Counted from the stretch's first letter, positions 44,279 to 53,192 are shown. The stretch: 64,000 nucleotides of DNA from Kitasatospora purpeofusca (GCF_000718025.1 NZ_JODS01000001.1:434001-498000); one strand, 5' to 3'. Notes: generated from the sequence alone by a model not told the origin. Numbers and translations: made by a program.

Positions 44279-46072
44279 TTGCTCGACTTCAGCCTTCCGG
44301 CCCTCTACCAGGTACCGAGCGGCGGTAACCTCTCCGACCTCGTGCACCAGAACGCCGAGCGGCACCCCGATGTCGCGGTGCTCAGCCGCAAGGTGGACGG
44401 CCAGTGGCAGGAGTTGACCGCCGCCCAGTTCCAGGTCGAGGTGCGGGCGGCCGCGAAGGGCCTGATCGCCGCCGGTGTCGAGCCGGGCGACCGGGTGGGC
44501 GTCATGTCCCGCACCCGGTACGAGTGGACGCTGCTGGACTTCGCGATCTGGACCGCCGGCGCGATCACGGTGCCGGTGTACGAGACCTCCTCCGCCGAGC
44601 AGGTCGAGTGGATCCTCGGTGACTCCGGGGCGGTCGCGGTGTTCACCGAGACCGACACCCACACCGCGGTGGTCGCGGAGGTCCGGGAGCGGCTGCCGGA
44701 GCTGCGGCACACCTGGCAGATCGAGGGCCCGGCGCTCGCCGCGCTGGCGGAGTCGGGCCGCGAGGTCACCGACGCCACCGTCGACGAGCGCCGCTCGGTG
44801 GCCGACGCCGACGCGATCGCCACCATCGTGTACACCTCGGGCACCACCGGCCGCCCCAAGGGCTGTCAGCTGACCCACGGCAACTTCATGGCCGAGTGCG
44901 GCAACGTGGTGGAGCGCCTGGCCCCGCTGTTCCGCACCGGCGAGAGCTCCGTCCTGCTGTTCCTGCCGCTGGCCCACGTGCTCGCCCGGATCGCCGAGAT
45001 CGCCCCGGCGATGGCCCCGATCAAGCTCGGCCACGTCTCCGACATCCGGGACGTCACCGCCGAACTGGCCGCCTTCCGGCCGACCCTGATCCTGGGTGTG
45101 CCCCGGGTCTTCGAGAAGGTGTACAACACCGCCCGGGCCAAGGCGCAGGCGGACGGCAAGGGCAAGATCTTCGACAAGGCCGCCGACACCGCGATCGCCT
45201 ACAGCCGGGCGCTGGACGCGGGCGGCGCGGGCCTGCTGCTCAAGCTCAAGCACGCCGTCTTCGACAAGCTGGTCTACAGCAAGCTGCGGGCCGCGCTCGG
45301 CGGCCGGGCCACCCACGCGATCTCCGGCGGCGCGCCGCTGGGCGAGCGCCTCGGGCACTTCTACCGGGGCATCGGCTTCACCGTGCTGGAGGGCTACGGC
45401 CTGACCGAGACCTGCGCGGCCACCGCCTTCAACCCGTGGGACAAGCCGAAGATCGGCACGGTCGGCCAGCCGGTCCCCGGCGCCGCCGTCCGGATCGCCG
45501 AGGACGGCGAGGTGTTCTTCAAGGGGCCGCACGTCTTCACCGGCTACTGGAACAACCCGCAGGCCACCGCCGACACCCTGAAGGACGGCTGGATCGCCAC
45601 CGGGGACATCGGCTCGCTGGACGACGAGGGCTATCTGACCATCACCGGCCGCAAGAAGGAGATCATCGTCACCGCGGGCGGCAAGAACGTCGCCCCGGCC
45701 GTGATCGAGGACCGGATCCGGGCGCACGCCCTGGTCGGCGAGGTCATGGTGGTCGGCGACCGCAAGCCCTTCGTGGCCTGTCTGATCACCGTCGACGAGG
45801 ACTTCTTCCCGAACTGGAAGCAGCTCAACGGCAAGCCCGCCGACGCCACGGTGGCCGACCTGCGCGAGGACCCGGACCTGCTGGCCGCGCTCCAGCAGGC
45901 GGTGGACGACGGCAACGCGGCGGTCTCGCAGGCCGAGGCGGTGAAGAAGTTCCGGCTGCTCGACACCGTCTTCTCCGAGGAGAGCGGCCATCTGACGCCC
46001 TCGCTCAAGCTCAAGCGCAACGTCGTGCTGAAGGACTACGCGGCCGACGTCGAGGCGATCTACCGCAAGTAG
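44279..46072 (+). CDS. Long-chain fatty-acyl-CoA synthetase (FadD15-like AMP-forming ligase)
   Basis: 597 residues. Adenylation motif IVYTSGTTGRPKGCQLTHGN, GYGLTETCAA, and TGDIGSLDDEGYLTITGRKKEIIVTAGGKN; catalytic Lys near the C-terminus in LTPSLKLKRNVVLK. Activates fatty acids with ATP and CoA. TTG at 44279 is chosen because GAGGAG ends 5 nt upstream and nothing better follows. Convergent with the PimB-like gene, the same pairing as fadD15-pimB in M. tuberculosis (recalled). Confidence 0.92.
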   Translation: MLDFSLPALYQVPSGGNLSDLVHQNAERHPDVAVLSRKVDGQWQELTAAQFQVEVRAAAKGLIAAGVEPGDRVGVMSRTRYEWTLLDFAIWTAGAITVPVYETSSAEQVEWILGDSGAVAVFTETDTHTAVVAEVRERLPELRHTWQIEGPALAALAESGREVTDATVDERRSVADADAIATIVYTSGTTGRPKGCQLTHGNFMAECGNVVERLAPLFRTGESSVLLFLPLAHVLARIAEIAPAMAPIKLGHVSDIRDVTAELAAFRPTLILGVPRVFEKVYNTARAKAQADGKGKIFDKAADTAIAYSRALDAGGAGLLLKLKHAVFDKLVYSKLRAALGGRATHAISGGAPLGERLGHFYRGIGFTVLEGYGLTETCAATAFNPWDKPKIGTVGQPVPGAAVRIAEDGEVFFKGPHVFTGYWNNPQATADTLKDGWIATGDIGSLDDEGYLTITGRKKEIIVTAGGKNVAPAVIEDRIRAHALVGEVMVVGDRKPFVACLITVDEDFFPNWKQLNGKPADATVADLREDPDLLAALQQAVDDGNAAVSQAEAVKKFRLLDTVFSEESGHLTPSLKLKRNVVLKDYAADVEAIYRK

Positions 46073-46079
46073 CACCGTA

Positions 46080-46134
46080 CGCACGCGGCTGCGGCCCGCC
46101 CCCGTCGTCCGGGGGCGGGCCGCAGCCGCGTGCG
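46080..46134. terminator. Exceptionally long bidirectional terminator, 24-bp perfect stem
   Basis: 46080-46103 and 46111-46134 are perfectly complementary, 7-nt loop. It separates the convergent acyl-CoA synthetase and mannosyltransferase genes. Confidence 0.9.
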
Positions 46135-46149
46135 CGTCGGGCCGGGCGT

Positions 46150-47286
46150 TCAGCCCGCCAGCAGCGAGGTCAGCCGCCCGGCCAGCAGGTCCCAGCGCCA
46201 GGAGCGGTCCACCCAGCGCCGTCCGGCCTCGCCCATCCGCCGCCGCAGCTCCTCGTCCCGCAGCAGCCGGACGATCCGCTCCGCCGCCGCCGCGGGCGTG
46301 CCGCCCGGCACCACGTAGCCGGTCTCGCCCTCCAGCACCGCGTCCGGCGCGCCGCCGGAGTCCCCCGCCACCACCGGCAGGCCGGTCGCCGAGGCCTCCA
46401 GGTAGACGATGCCGAGCCCCTCGACGTCCAGTCCCCCGCGCCGGGTGCGGCACGGCATGGCGAAGACGTCGCCGGCGCCGTAGTGCGCGGGCAGCTCCTC
46501 CCACGGGACCGAGCCGGTGAACCGGACGGAGGAGCGCACGCCCCGGGCGTCCACCAGCTTCTCCAGCTCCGCCCGGTACGGGCCGCCGCCGACGATCAGC
46601 AGCACGGCGTCCGGCACCTCGGCGAGGATCTGCGGCATCGCCTCGATCAGGGTGTCCTGCCCCTTGCGCGGCACCAGCCGGGAGACGCAGACCACCACCG
46701 GGCGGTCCGCCAGCCCGAGCCGCTCGCGCACCGCGGCGCCACCGGAGTCCGGGTGGAAGGTCCGCTCGTCCACGCCGGGCGGCAGCTGCGCCATCCGCGC
46801 GGCCGGCTCCGGGCCGACCGCGGCGGCGATCCGGGAGCGGGTGTACTCGCCGAGGTAGGTGAGCACGTCGGTGCCCTCGCCGATCCGGCGCAGCAGCTGC
46901 CGGGCCACCGGCAGCTGGGCCCAGGCGGCCTCGTGGCCGTGGGTCATGCCGAGCAGCCGGCCGGCCCCGGCCCGGCGCAGGGCGGGGGCCATCAGCCCGA
47001 GCGGCGCGGCGGCGCCGAACCAGACCGAGTCGCAGCCCTCCGCCCGCAGGATCTCGGCGGCCCGGCGGGTGACCCGGGGTGTGGGAACCATCACCTTCGT
47101 ACGGTCGCGCACCACCGGGAAGGGCTGCTCGGCGTCGAAGCGCGCGACCTCGGTGCCGTCGCGCCAGGTGGAGGCGTACACCACGATGCTTCCTGCGGGC
47201 TGACGGACGGCCATGTTGTGCACGAAGGCCTGGATACCGCCGGGCCTCGGCGGGAAGTCGTTGGTGACGATCAAGGTCTTGTGCAT
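46150..47286 (-). CDS. pimB: GT4 glycosyltransferase, PimB-like phosphatidylinositol mannosyltransferase
   Basis: 378 residues. Closely follows the PimB (Rv2188c) pattern as I recall it: LIVTNDFPPRPGGIQAFV, VWFGAAAPLGLMAP, THGHEAAWAQLPVARQLLRRIG, LPPGVDERTFHPD, VVCVSRLVPRKGQDTLIEA, VFAMPCRTRRGGLDVEGLGI with the EX7E motif in the GIVYLEASATG stretch. Transfers mannose from GDP-mannose to PI-mannoside on the cytoplasmic face. ATG at 47286 without clear ribosome site. Convergent with the FadD15-like gene. Confidence 0.87.
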   Translation of the reverse strand: MHKTLIVTNDFPPRPGGIQAFVHNMAVRQPAGSIVVYASTWRDGTEVARFDAEQPFPVVRDRTKVMVPTPRVTRRAAEILRAEGCDSVWFGAAAPLGLMAPALRRAGAGRLLGMTHGHEAAWAQLPVARQLLRRIGEGTDVLTYLGEYTRSRIAAAVGPEPAARMAQLPPGVDERTFHPDSGGAAVRERLGLADRPVVVCVSRLVPRKGQDTLIEAMPQILAEVPDAVLLIVGGGPYRAELEKLVDARGVRSSVRFTGSVPWEELPAHYGAGDVFAMPCRTRRGGLDVEGLGIVYLEASATGLPVVAGDSGGAPDAVLEGETGYVVPGGTPAAAAERIVRLLRDEELRRRMGEAGRRWVDRSWRWDLLAGRLTSLLAG

Positions 47287-47540
47287 CAGGCCACGGCTCG
47301 CTCGGTCGGGGGGTGCTCGGTGTACCGCTGGGTGATCCGTACGATAGGTCAACACGACGACCCGCCGGGAACGGATCCGTGCAAGGCAACCGTTCCCTCC
47401 CCGGGTCTGTCCTAGGACAAGGGTGGTCGGCGTGTCCGGCCCGGCCCCGCGGTGGCGGCCGGTCCCGACCCGCCCGGACTGCCCGGGCGTCCGTCGCGCG
47501 GCGCCGCCGACGGAACGTCCGAGACGAACGAGGGAGCGTT

Positions 47541-48974
47541 GTGGAGTTGGCCCCGGCCACCGAGTCCGGTACACCCAGCGGCGCCGAGGGCTCCGGCACG
47601 GCGCTCGCCGTCCGCCGCGAGCCCGTGCAGCGCACCACGCGCCCCTCCGGCCGTTCCGGCGCGCTGCTGGCGCTCGGCGCGAGCTGGGTGGCCACCCGGA
47701 CGCTGCTGATGCTCCTGGTGACCGGCGTGTTCCGGATGCCCGGTGGGGACATCACCGCCGACGTCTGGCTGATCTACCACGGCTGGTACGGCGTACTGCA
47801 GACCGGCACCTTCCCGCTGGACGACGTCACCTGGCAGTACCCGCCGGGCGCCGCCCTGGTGATCCTGCTGCCCGGCCTGCTGCCCTGGTCGTACCTGGTC
47901 TCCTTCTGGGTGATCTGCGGCATCGCCGACGCGCTCGCGATGGGCCTGCTGGTCCGCACCGGGCTGCGCAAGGGCCGGGCGCTGACCGGCGCCTGGGTCT
48001 GGGTGGCCGGCGTCCCGCTGCTCGGCCCGATGATCTACAACCGCTACGACGTGATCGTGACCGCGATCGCGGTGGCCGGCCTGCTGGCGCTGATCCGCCG
48101 CCCGGCGATCGGCGGCCTGCTGCTCGGGCTCGGCGGCATCGTCAAGATCTGGCCGCTGCTCGGCCTCATCGGCACCCCGTCCGGCCGCCGCACCCGGCGG
48201 TCCTGGACGGCCGCGGCCGCCACCACCGCCTCGATCGGCTTCCTGCTGGCGGCGGGGATGAACGGCGCGTTCGAGTTCCTGACGTTCCAGAAGGACCGCG
48301 GCATCGAGGTGGAGTCGGTCGGCGCGCTGCCGATCCACTTCGCCCGGATCGCGGGCGGCTGGGACGGCAAGGTGATGATGAACTACGGCTCGGTCGAGAT
48401 GCTCGGGCCGTGGGTTCCGCTGGTCAGCAAGGTGATGCTGGCCGGTACCGTGCTCGGCTTCGGCTGGCTGCTGCTGTGGCGCTTCACCGCCCGCCGGCGC
48501 AACGCCGCCACCATGTACGACGCGGCGCTCGCCGCGCTGCTGATCTTCACCGTGACCAGCCGGGTGATCAGCCCGCAGTACCTGGTCTGGCTGGTCGGCG
48601 CGGCGGCGGTCTGCCTGACCGTGCGCGGCACCAGCCAGCGGCCGGTGGCGCTGCTGATCCTGGCCGCGACACCGCTGACCCTGGTGGAGTTCCCGCTGGT
48701 CTTCGGCGACGTGGTCGCCAGCAGGCCCGGCGCGATCGCCGTCCTGACCGCCCGCAATCTGCTGCTGCTGGTCGCGACCGTGCTGTCCTGCATCCGGCTC
48801 TGGCGCTCGACCCGGCGCACCGACCGGGTCCCGGCCACCGTGGTGCTGGCCCGCCCGGAGCCGGTGCCGGCCGCCGCGTTCTCGGTGCGGCCGGGCATCG
48901 CGTACGAGCAGGACCTGCTGGACGGCGTGGACGGCACGGCACGGCCCGCGGCCGCCCCCAGCGAACGGCGCTGA
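47541..48974 (+). CDS. GT87-family polytopic glycosyltransferase
   Basis: 477 residues, about ten membrane segments (for example TRTLLMLLVTGVF, ALVILLPGLLPWSYLVSFW, YDVIVTAIAVAGLLALI, VRGTSQRPVALLILAATPL). Motif region WLIYHGWYGVLQTGTFPLDD and WQYPPGAALV resembles the loop-1 acidic motif of polyprenyl-phosphate-mannose-dependent GT87 enzymes. May extend PI-mannosides or lipomannan. GTG at 47541 with GAGGGAG 4 nt upstream. Divergent from the PimB-like gene, consistent with one envelope-glycolipid pathway. Confidence 0.8.
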   Translation: MELAPATESGTPSGAEGSGTALAVRREPVQRTTRPSGRSGALLALGASWVATRTLLMLLVTGVFRMPGGDITADVWLIYHGWYGVLQTGTFPLDDVTWQYPPGAALVILLPGLLPWSYLVSFWVICGIADALAMGLLVRTGLRKGRALTGAWVWVAGVPLLGPMIYNRYDVIVTAIAVAGLLALIRRPAIGGLLLGLGGIVKIWPLLGLIGTPSGRRTRRSWTAAAATTASIGFLLAAGMNGAFEFLTFQKDRGIEVESVGALPIHFARIAGGWDGKVMMNYGSVEMLGPWVPLVSKVMLAGTVLGFGWLLLWRFTARRRNAATMYDAALAALLIFTVTSRVISPQYLVWLVGAAAVCLTVRGTSQRPVALLILAATPLTLVEFPLVFGDVVASRPGAIAVLTARNLLLLVATVLSCIRLWRSTRRTDRVPATVVLARPEPVPAAAFSVRPGIAYEQDLLDGVDGTARPAAAPSERR

Positions 48975-49019
48975 CCCCGGGCGGACAAGGCCGGCCGGGA
49001 CGGCGCCGGAGCGCCCGGC

Positions 49020-50207
49020 TCAGCCCGCCAGGGCGCGGACCTCGGCGAGCCAGAGCCGGGTGAACTCGGCCAGCCCGAGGCCCAGCCGGTCCCGGAACAG
49101 CCCGTCCAGCCACGCCTCCCGGTCCGCCCCGGGGGCGGCCGCGCCGGCCGCCCGGTAGAGCGCCACCAGGCGCTGCGGGCCGTACCGGCGGGCGATCAGG
49201 TCGCAGGCCAGCCAGGACTGCTCGTAGGCCTGCGCCAGGCCCTCCCCGCCGGCCGTGAGGGCGGCGTCCGCGGGCAGCGCGACGGGCAGCCGTCCGGCCG
49301 CGACGTCCCGGGCCAGCTCCGGCGCGATCTGCCGGGCCGTGCGGCCGGAGTCCCGGTAGCCGGTCCAGTCGGCGACCCCCTCGGAGAGCCAGAGCGGTGT
49401 CCAGGCCCGGGTGTCGGCCCGGGTCGCCACGTGCACCGCCTCGTGGGTGACCACCACCTGCCGGCCGAAGTCGCTCAGCCGGGCGTACACCTCGGGGTTC
49501 ACCAGCACCCGGTCGGCCGGGGCGTGCAGGGGCGCGCCCGGCGCCGAGACGGTGACCGCGGCGAGGTCCGACCAGCCGGGCCGGTCGTCGGCCAGCAGCC
49601 GGGCGAACTGCTCCCCCGTGGCGGGCAGTTCGAGCAGCAGCCGGCCCGCCCAGGAGCTGCCCCAGAGCGCCTCCACGGCGGACACCGCCCGGTCGCCGAC
49701 CACGGCCGCCCCCGCGCGCGCGGCCGGGCCGTCGGTGTCCGCGCCGTCCACCCCGAGCACCAGGCAGCGCGCCCCGGCGGCCGCCCCGACGGTGCCGAGG
49801 TCCCACAGCGGCGGCGGCCCCCCGGCGCCCTCCTCGCGTTCGATCCGCGGGCCGCCGGCGGTCCGCAGCAGCGTCAGCCGGCGCGGGTGCACCACCGGCT
49901 GCTCGTCGTACCCGGTCACCGTGACGGTCAGCTCGGCGGTGGCGGTGGACCGCCCGGCCCGGTCCACCGGTCCGAGCAGCAGGTTCCGGTAGCCCGCCCG
50001 CAGCGGTAGCGGGGGCGGCCCCGCGCCCAGCGCCCGGGCCCGCTCGGCGAGCAGCGCCGAGACCTCGGCGTACTCGTCCGAGGCCGCCGCGGCGGGCCGC
50101 GCGGGGACGGCCCCGGGCAGCGACAGCTGGGCGAGGCCGCCGGCCGCGAGCAGCAGGGCGGTGCGCCGGGACGGGCCGCGGCCGCCGGCGGGCTCCGGGC
50201 GGCTCAG
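49020..50207 (-). CDS. Putative secreted HEXXH metallopeptidase (peptidase MA-like), probable CTG start
   Basis: 395 residues if started at CTG 50207. The catalytic region is VVVTHEAVHVATRADTRAWTPLWLSEGVADW: HEXXH plus a downstream Glu, the gluzincin/peptidase-MA pattern. The N-terminus from CTG reads SRPEP...GPSRRTALLLAAGGLAQLSLPGAVPA, a twin-Arg-like signal peptide. The first ordinary start, GTG 49967, would delete that signal. CTG 50207 overlaps the upstream NlpC/P60 stop as CTGA, and GGGGGTGATC, nearly a full anti-SD complement, lies just upstream. Substrate unknown; coupling to a cell-wall hydrolase suggests an envelope role. Confidence 0.72.
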   Translation of the reverse strand: MSRPEPAGGRGPSRRTALLLAAGGLAQLSLPGAVPARPAAAASDEYAEVSALLAERARALGAGPPPLPLRAGYRNLLLGPVDRAGRSTATAELTVTVTGYDEQPVVHPRRLTLLRTAGGPRIEREEGAGGPPPLWDLGTVGAAAGARCLVLGVDGADTDGPAARAGAAVVGDRAVSAVEALWGSSWAGRLLLELPATGEQFARLLADDRPGWSDLAAVTVSAPGAPLHAPADRVLVNPEVYARLSDFGRQVVVTHEAVHVATRADTRAWTPLWLSEGVADWTGYRDSGRTARQIAPELARDVAAGRLPVALPADAALTAGGEGLAQAYEQSWLACDLIARRYGPQRLVALYRAAGAAAPGADREAWLDGLFRDRLGLGLAEFTRLWLAEVRALAG

Positions 50208-51268
50208 AGCCGGATCACCCCCGAGACCGGCATGGCGTTGACGCTCTCGTAGCGCACCCGGGCACCCGGGTAGGGGGCGTGCACGATCACCCCGCCGCCG
50301 GCGTACATCCCGACGTGGTGCATGTCCCGGTAGAAGATCACCAGGTCTCCCGGCCGTGCTTCGGAGATGCTGACCCGCTGCCCGGCGAAAGCCTGGGCCT
50401 GCGAGGTGCGCGGCAGGGTCACTCCGGCCTGCCGCCAGCTGTAGTACATCAGACCGGAGCAGTCGAACGCCTTGGGCCCGGTGGATCCGTAGACGTAGGG
50501 CGAGCCGATCATCCGCACCGCGGCGGCCAGCGCGGCGCCGCCGCGCTCGGAGGCGGGCGGGGTGGTGCCGAGGTCCAGGCGGTCGGTGCCCCGGGTGGCG
50601 CGCTGCTCGGCCTCACGGGCGTCCTGGGCGGCGAGCCGGGCGCGTTCGGTGACGCCGAGGCTGTTGAGCAGCCGCTGCGCCTTGGCGAGCCGCTGCTGGA
50701 TCTGCTGCTTGCCGTCGGCCAGCACCCTGCGGGTCTGTTCCAGCTCGGCGAGCTTGGCCGAGGCCTCGGCCCGGCGCTGGTCGAGCACCCGCTGACGGCC
50801 CAGCACCTCGTGCAGGGTCTCGTTCTGCCGCTCGGCGGCCTGGTCGAGGGTGCGGGCCCGGGAGAGGTAGCCCTCCGGGTCGGTGGAGAGCATCAGTTGG
50901 ACGGTCTGCGCCATGCCACCGCCCCGGTACTCCGCCCCGGCCACGGTGGCGAGGTCGCCGCGCAGCCGGTTGAGCTCGTCCTGGGAGAGGGCGATCTGCT
51001 GCTGGAGCGTGCCGGTCTCGTGCTGGAGCCGCTGCTGGGCCTCCTGGGCGGCGTTGAACCGCTCCGAGGCCTGCTCGGCCTCGTCGTAGAGCTGCTCCAC
51101 CTGGGCCTTGACGTCCTTGCGGTTCGCCGGGGCGTCGGGCGCGCCGGGGACCGCCTGCGCGGTGCCGCCGGTCGCCACGCCCAGCGCGGTGGTGGCCGCC
51201 GCGGTGAGCACCAGCGCCCGGGCGAGCGTGTGGACACCTGACAGCGGGGAACGGCGGTGCGCGGTCAT
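50204..51268 (-). CDS. NlpC/P60 peptidoglycan endopeptidase, paralogue 1
   Basis: 354 residues. Signal peptide ending ATGGTAQA, a long coiled coil (about residues 50-225, KAQVEQLYDEAEQASERF onward), and a C-terminal NlpC/P60 domain with Cys in KAFDCSGLMYYSW, His in MHHVGMYAGGG and the third residue in VIVHAPYPGA. Cleaves D-Glu-DAP bonds in wall peptides, by family. ATG at 51268. Upstream, TTGGAA and TAACGT (minus strand, about 51388-51353) with 18-nt spacing are a plausible promoter. Coupled to the HEXXH gene. Confidence 0.92.
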   Translation of the reverse strand: MTAHRRSPLSGVHTLARALVLTAAATTALGVATGGTAQAVPGAPDAPANRKDVKAQVEQLYDEAEQASERFNAAQEAQQRLQHETGTLQQQIALSQDELNRLRGDLATVAGAEYRGGGMAQTVQLMLSTDPEGYLSRARTLDQAAERQNETLHEVLGRQRVLDQRRAEASAKLAELEQTRRVLADGKQQIQQRLAKAQRLLNSLGVTERARLAAQDAREAEQRATRGTDRLDLGTTPPASERGGAALAAAVRMIGSPYVYGSTGPKAFDCSGLMYYSWRQAGVTLPRTSQAQAFAGQRVSISEARPGDLVIFYRDMHHVGMYAGGGVIVHAPYPGARVRYESVNAMPVSGVIRL

Positions 51269-51462
51269 TCGACGTCAACTCCGATCCTGGGCCCGGACCC
51301 GCCGCCGCACCGGACCGAGCGGCTGTCGAAGCGGGCGTCCGGTGGCAGACGTTAGCGAGTCAGGGCAACCGTTTCCAAACCCCTCCGAATCCGAATATTC
51401 AGTCACTGATCGGACATCAGACCGGTTCGCCCGCCGGAGCCACCGGTGACCGGGGCAAAGCC

Positions 51463-51499
51463 GCAGGCCCGGCCTCCCCCGCGGGGAGACCGGGCCTGC
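51463..51499 (-). terminator. Terminator after NlpC/P60 paralogue 2
   Basis: 51463-51472 pairs with 51490-51499, and the inner 51474-51479 with 51483-51488, giving a 16-bp stem with one mismatch. It lies 22 bp after the stop at 51522 and before the promoter of paralogue 1. Confidence 0.8.
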
Positions 51500-51521
51500 C
51501 GGGAGTCTGCCGACCCGGGGG

Positions 51522-52685
51522 TCAGAGGCGCACGATGGTGTTGACCGGCATGTTGGACGCCGACTCGTAGCGGACCGACGCGCCCGGCTTCGGGGCGTGG
51601 ATGACCTGGCCGCCGCCGACGTAGATGCCGACGTGGTGGCGGTCGCCGTAGAAGATCACCAGATCGCCGGGCTGGGCCTGGGAGATGTCCGAGCCGATCC
51701 GGGTACCGGCGTTGGCCTGCTCCTGCGAGGTGCGCGGCAGCGACACACCCGCCTGGGCGTACGCCCAGCCGGTGAGGCCGGAGCAGTCGAACGAGTTCGG
51801 GCCGGTGGCGCCGTAGACGTACGGGGCGCCGAGCTTGCTCTCGGCGGCGGCGATCGCGGCGGCGGCGCGCGAGCCGTTGGCGGCGGGCGCGGCGGGCGCG
51901 GCCGGCTTGGCCGCGGCGGCGGGCGCGGGCGTCGAGGCGCTCAGGTCGGTGCGGTTGGTGTCGCGGGTGGCGCGCTCGGCGTCCGCCTTCGCCTTGGCGG
52001 CCTTGGCGGCCTCGGCCTTCGCGGCGTCAGCCTTGGCCTTGGCCTCGGCGGCGGCCTTCTCCTCGGCCGCGCGCAGGGCCTGGCGCTCCTGCTCGGTGAG
52101 CGTGTTGAGCAGCTGCTGGGCCTTCGCCAGCTTGCCCTGGACGTCGTCCTTGGCGGTCTTCAGCTGCTGGGTGGTGGACTCCAGCTCGCCGAGCTTGGTC
52201 TGGGTCTCGTTGCGGTCCTGGTCGAGCCTGCGCTGCTGCTCCTGGAGCTCCTTCAGCGCGCCGGACTGGGTGGAACCGGCCTGGTTCAGGGCGTCGGCCT
52301 GGCTGAGGAAGTTGTCCGGGCTGGCGGACAGCATCAGCTGGACGGTCTGCGATATGCCGCCGGTGCGGTACTGCTCGCCGGCGATCTCGGAGAGGCCGCC
52401 CTGGGCCTCCGTCACCACGGCCTGCTGGCGGGCCACCTTGTCCTGCAGCTCGGCGACCTGCTTCTGCAGCTCCTGCTGCTTGGCCTGGGCGCCGTTGTAG
52501 TTCTCGGTCGCGACCTCGGCCTGCTCGTTGAGCTGGTCGACCTGCTCCTTGACCTGGTCCTTGGTCGGCGCGGGGTCGGCGTGGGCGCCGGACTGCGCGG
52601 AGAGGGCGACGGCAGCGGCGGCGAGACCGGTCATGATCGAGACCCGGGTACGGCCGACGGGCTTGGGACGACGATGGGACGCCAC
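51522..52685 (-). CDS. NlpC/P60 peptidoglycan endopeptidase, paralogue 2 (riboswitch-controlled)
   Basis: 387 residues from GTG 52685. Signal peptide (VSIMTGLAAAAVALSAQSGAHA), coiled coil, an Ala/Lys/Glu helical segment (AEEKAAAEAKAKADAAK region), an Ala/Pro linker, and the NlpC/P60 domain (SFDCSGLTGWAYAQ, RHHVGIYVGGG, VIHAPKPG). GTG 52685 (ASHRRPKP follows) is chosen over ATG 52709 because AAGAAGGAG lies 9 nt upstream, exactly as in paralogue 3 (ASHRRPKQ), and because ATG 52709 abuts the riboswitch. A ydaO riboswitch fills the leader. Confidence 0.93.
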   Translation of the reverse strand: MASHRRPKPVGRTRVSIMTGLAAAAVALSAQSGAHADPAPTKDQVKEQVDQLNEQAEVATENYNGAQAKQQELQKQVAELQDKVARQQAVVTEAQGGLSEIAGEQYRTGGISQTVQLMLSASPDNFLSQADALNQAGSTQSGALKELQEQQRRLDQDRNETQTKLGELESTTQQLKTAKDDVQGKLAKAQQLLNTLTEQERQALRAAEEKAAAEAKAKADAAKAEAAKAAKAKADAERATRDTNRTDLSASTPAPAAAAKPAAPAAPAANGSRAAAAIAAAESKLGAPYVYGATGPNSFDCSGLTGWAYAQAGVSLPRTSQEQANAGTRIGSDISQAQPGDLVIFYGDRHHVGIYVGGGQVIHAPKPGASVRYESASNMPVNTIVRL

Positions 52686-52709
52686 GAAGGCGGACTCCTT
52701 CTTCCTCAT

Positions 52710-52870
52710 CCGCCTACCGGGTGAGCTGACGGGTTCGGGCGGAAGCGTGCCCTACGACGCCTCACCGTCCGCGCGAGCGGCCGACCTGGCGCCGATTCAC
52801 CCCGGAGGAACGTGGTTCCCCGGCTCCGCTCCACCAGCGGACCCCCGACTGCTGGGTCTGGTTCGGACGG
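52710..52870 (-). ncRNA. ydaO/yuaA cyclic di-AMP riboswitch
   Basis: Read on the minus strand: CCGAACCAGACC at the 5' side, GGAGCCGGGGAACCA, CCGGGGTGAATCGGC in the middle, and the 3' signature GAACCCGTCAGCTCACCC then GGTAGGCGG. These are the conserved blocks of the streptomycete ydaO class, known from leaders of rpfA and NlpC/P60 genes. Boundaries are approximate. In streptomycetes this class turns wall-hydrolase expression down when c-di-AMP is high (established for rpfA). Confidence 0.88.
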
Positions 52871-52964
52871 GCACCTGAGGCCCCGCCCGGCTGCTTCGCG
52901 AACTCGGCGGCGAACCCCACCGCCACCCAGGCTGGGTGATCGACTGTGCGAGGTTCGAAGCACG

Positions 52965-52994
52965 ACCCTAGTAACAGATCCGTGATCCGTTCAA
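52965..52994 (-). promoter_or_regulatory. Promoter of NlpC/P60 paralogue 2
   Basis: Minus strand TTGAAC (52994-52989), 18 nt, TAGGGT (52970-52965), about 100 nt upstream of the riboswitch core. The surrounding GGATCTGTTACTAGGGTC nearly repeats at paralogue 3 (54307-54312 carries its TAGGGT). The rest of the gap up to 53116 is AT-richer than its surroundings and holds no gene. Confidence 0.6.
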
Positions 52995-53116
52995 ATCCTT
53001 GTCAGAAAAAAGCCAGAAGAATACCCAAGTTCCTTTGTGAATATGACCGAGCGTGATCACATCCCCACATCAGGCTGATCATTTCCACCTGGACGGCCCA
53101 ACGCCCGACCCAAACC

Positions 53117-53148
53117 TCAGCGCCACCCCCGATCGGAGGTGGCGCTGA
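53117..53148 (-). terminator. Terminator after NlpC/P60 paralogue 3
   Basis: TCAGCGCCACC (53117-53127) pairs with GGTGGCGCTGA (53138-53148), 10-nt loop, 44 bp after the stop at 53193. Confidence 0.75.
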
Positions 53149-53192
53149 TCACAGGGGCCGAGAACCGCCCCCGGGAGTGTCGTGGCGGACCG

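Noticed and set aside
52980..53000. tRNA T-loop-like GTTCAAATCC
   Set aside because: No acceptor stem, anticodon arm or D-arm around it; it is part of the -35 region of the NlpC/P60 promoter.
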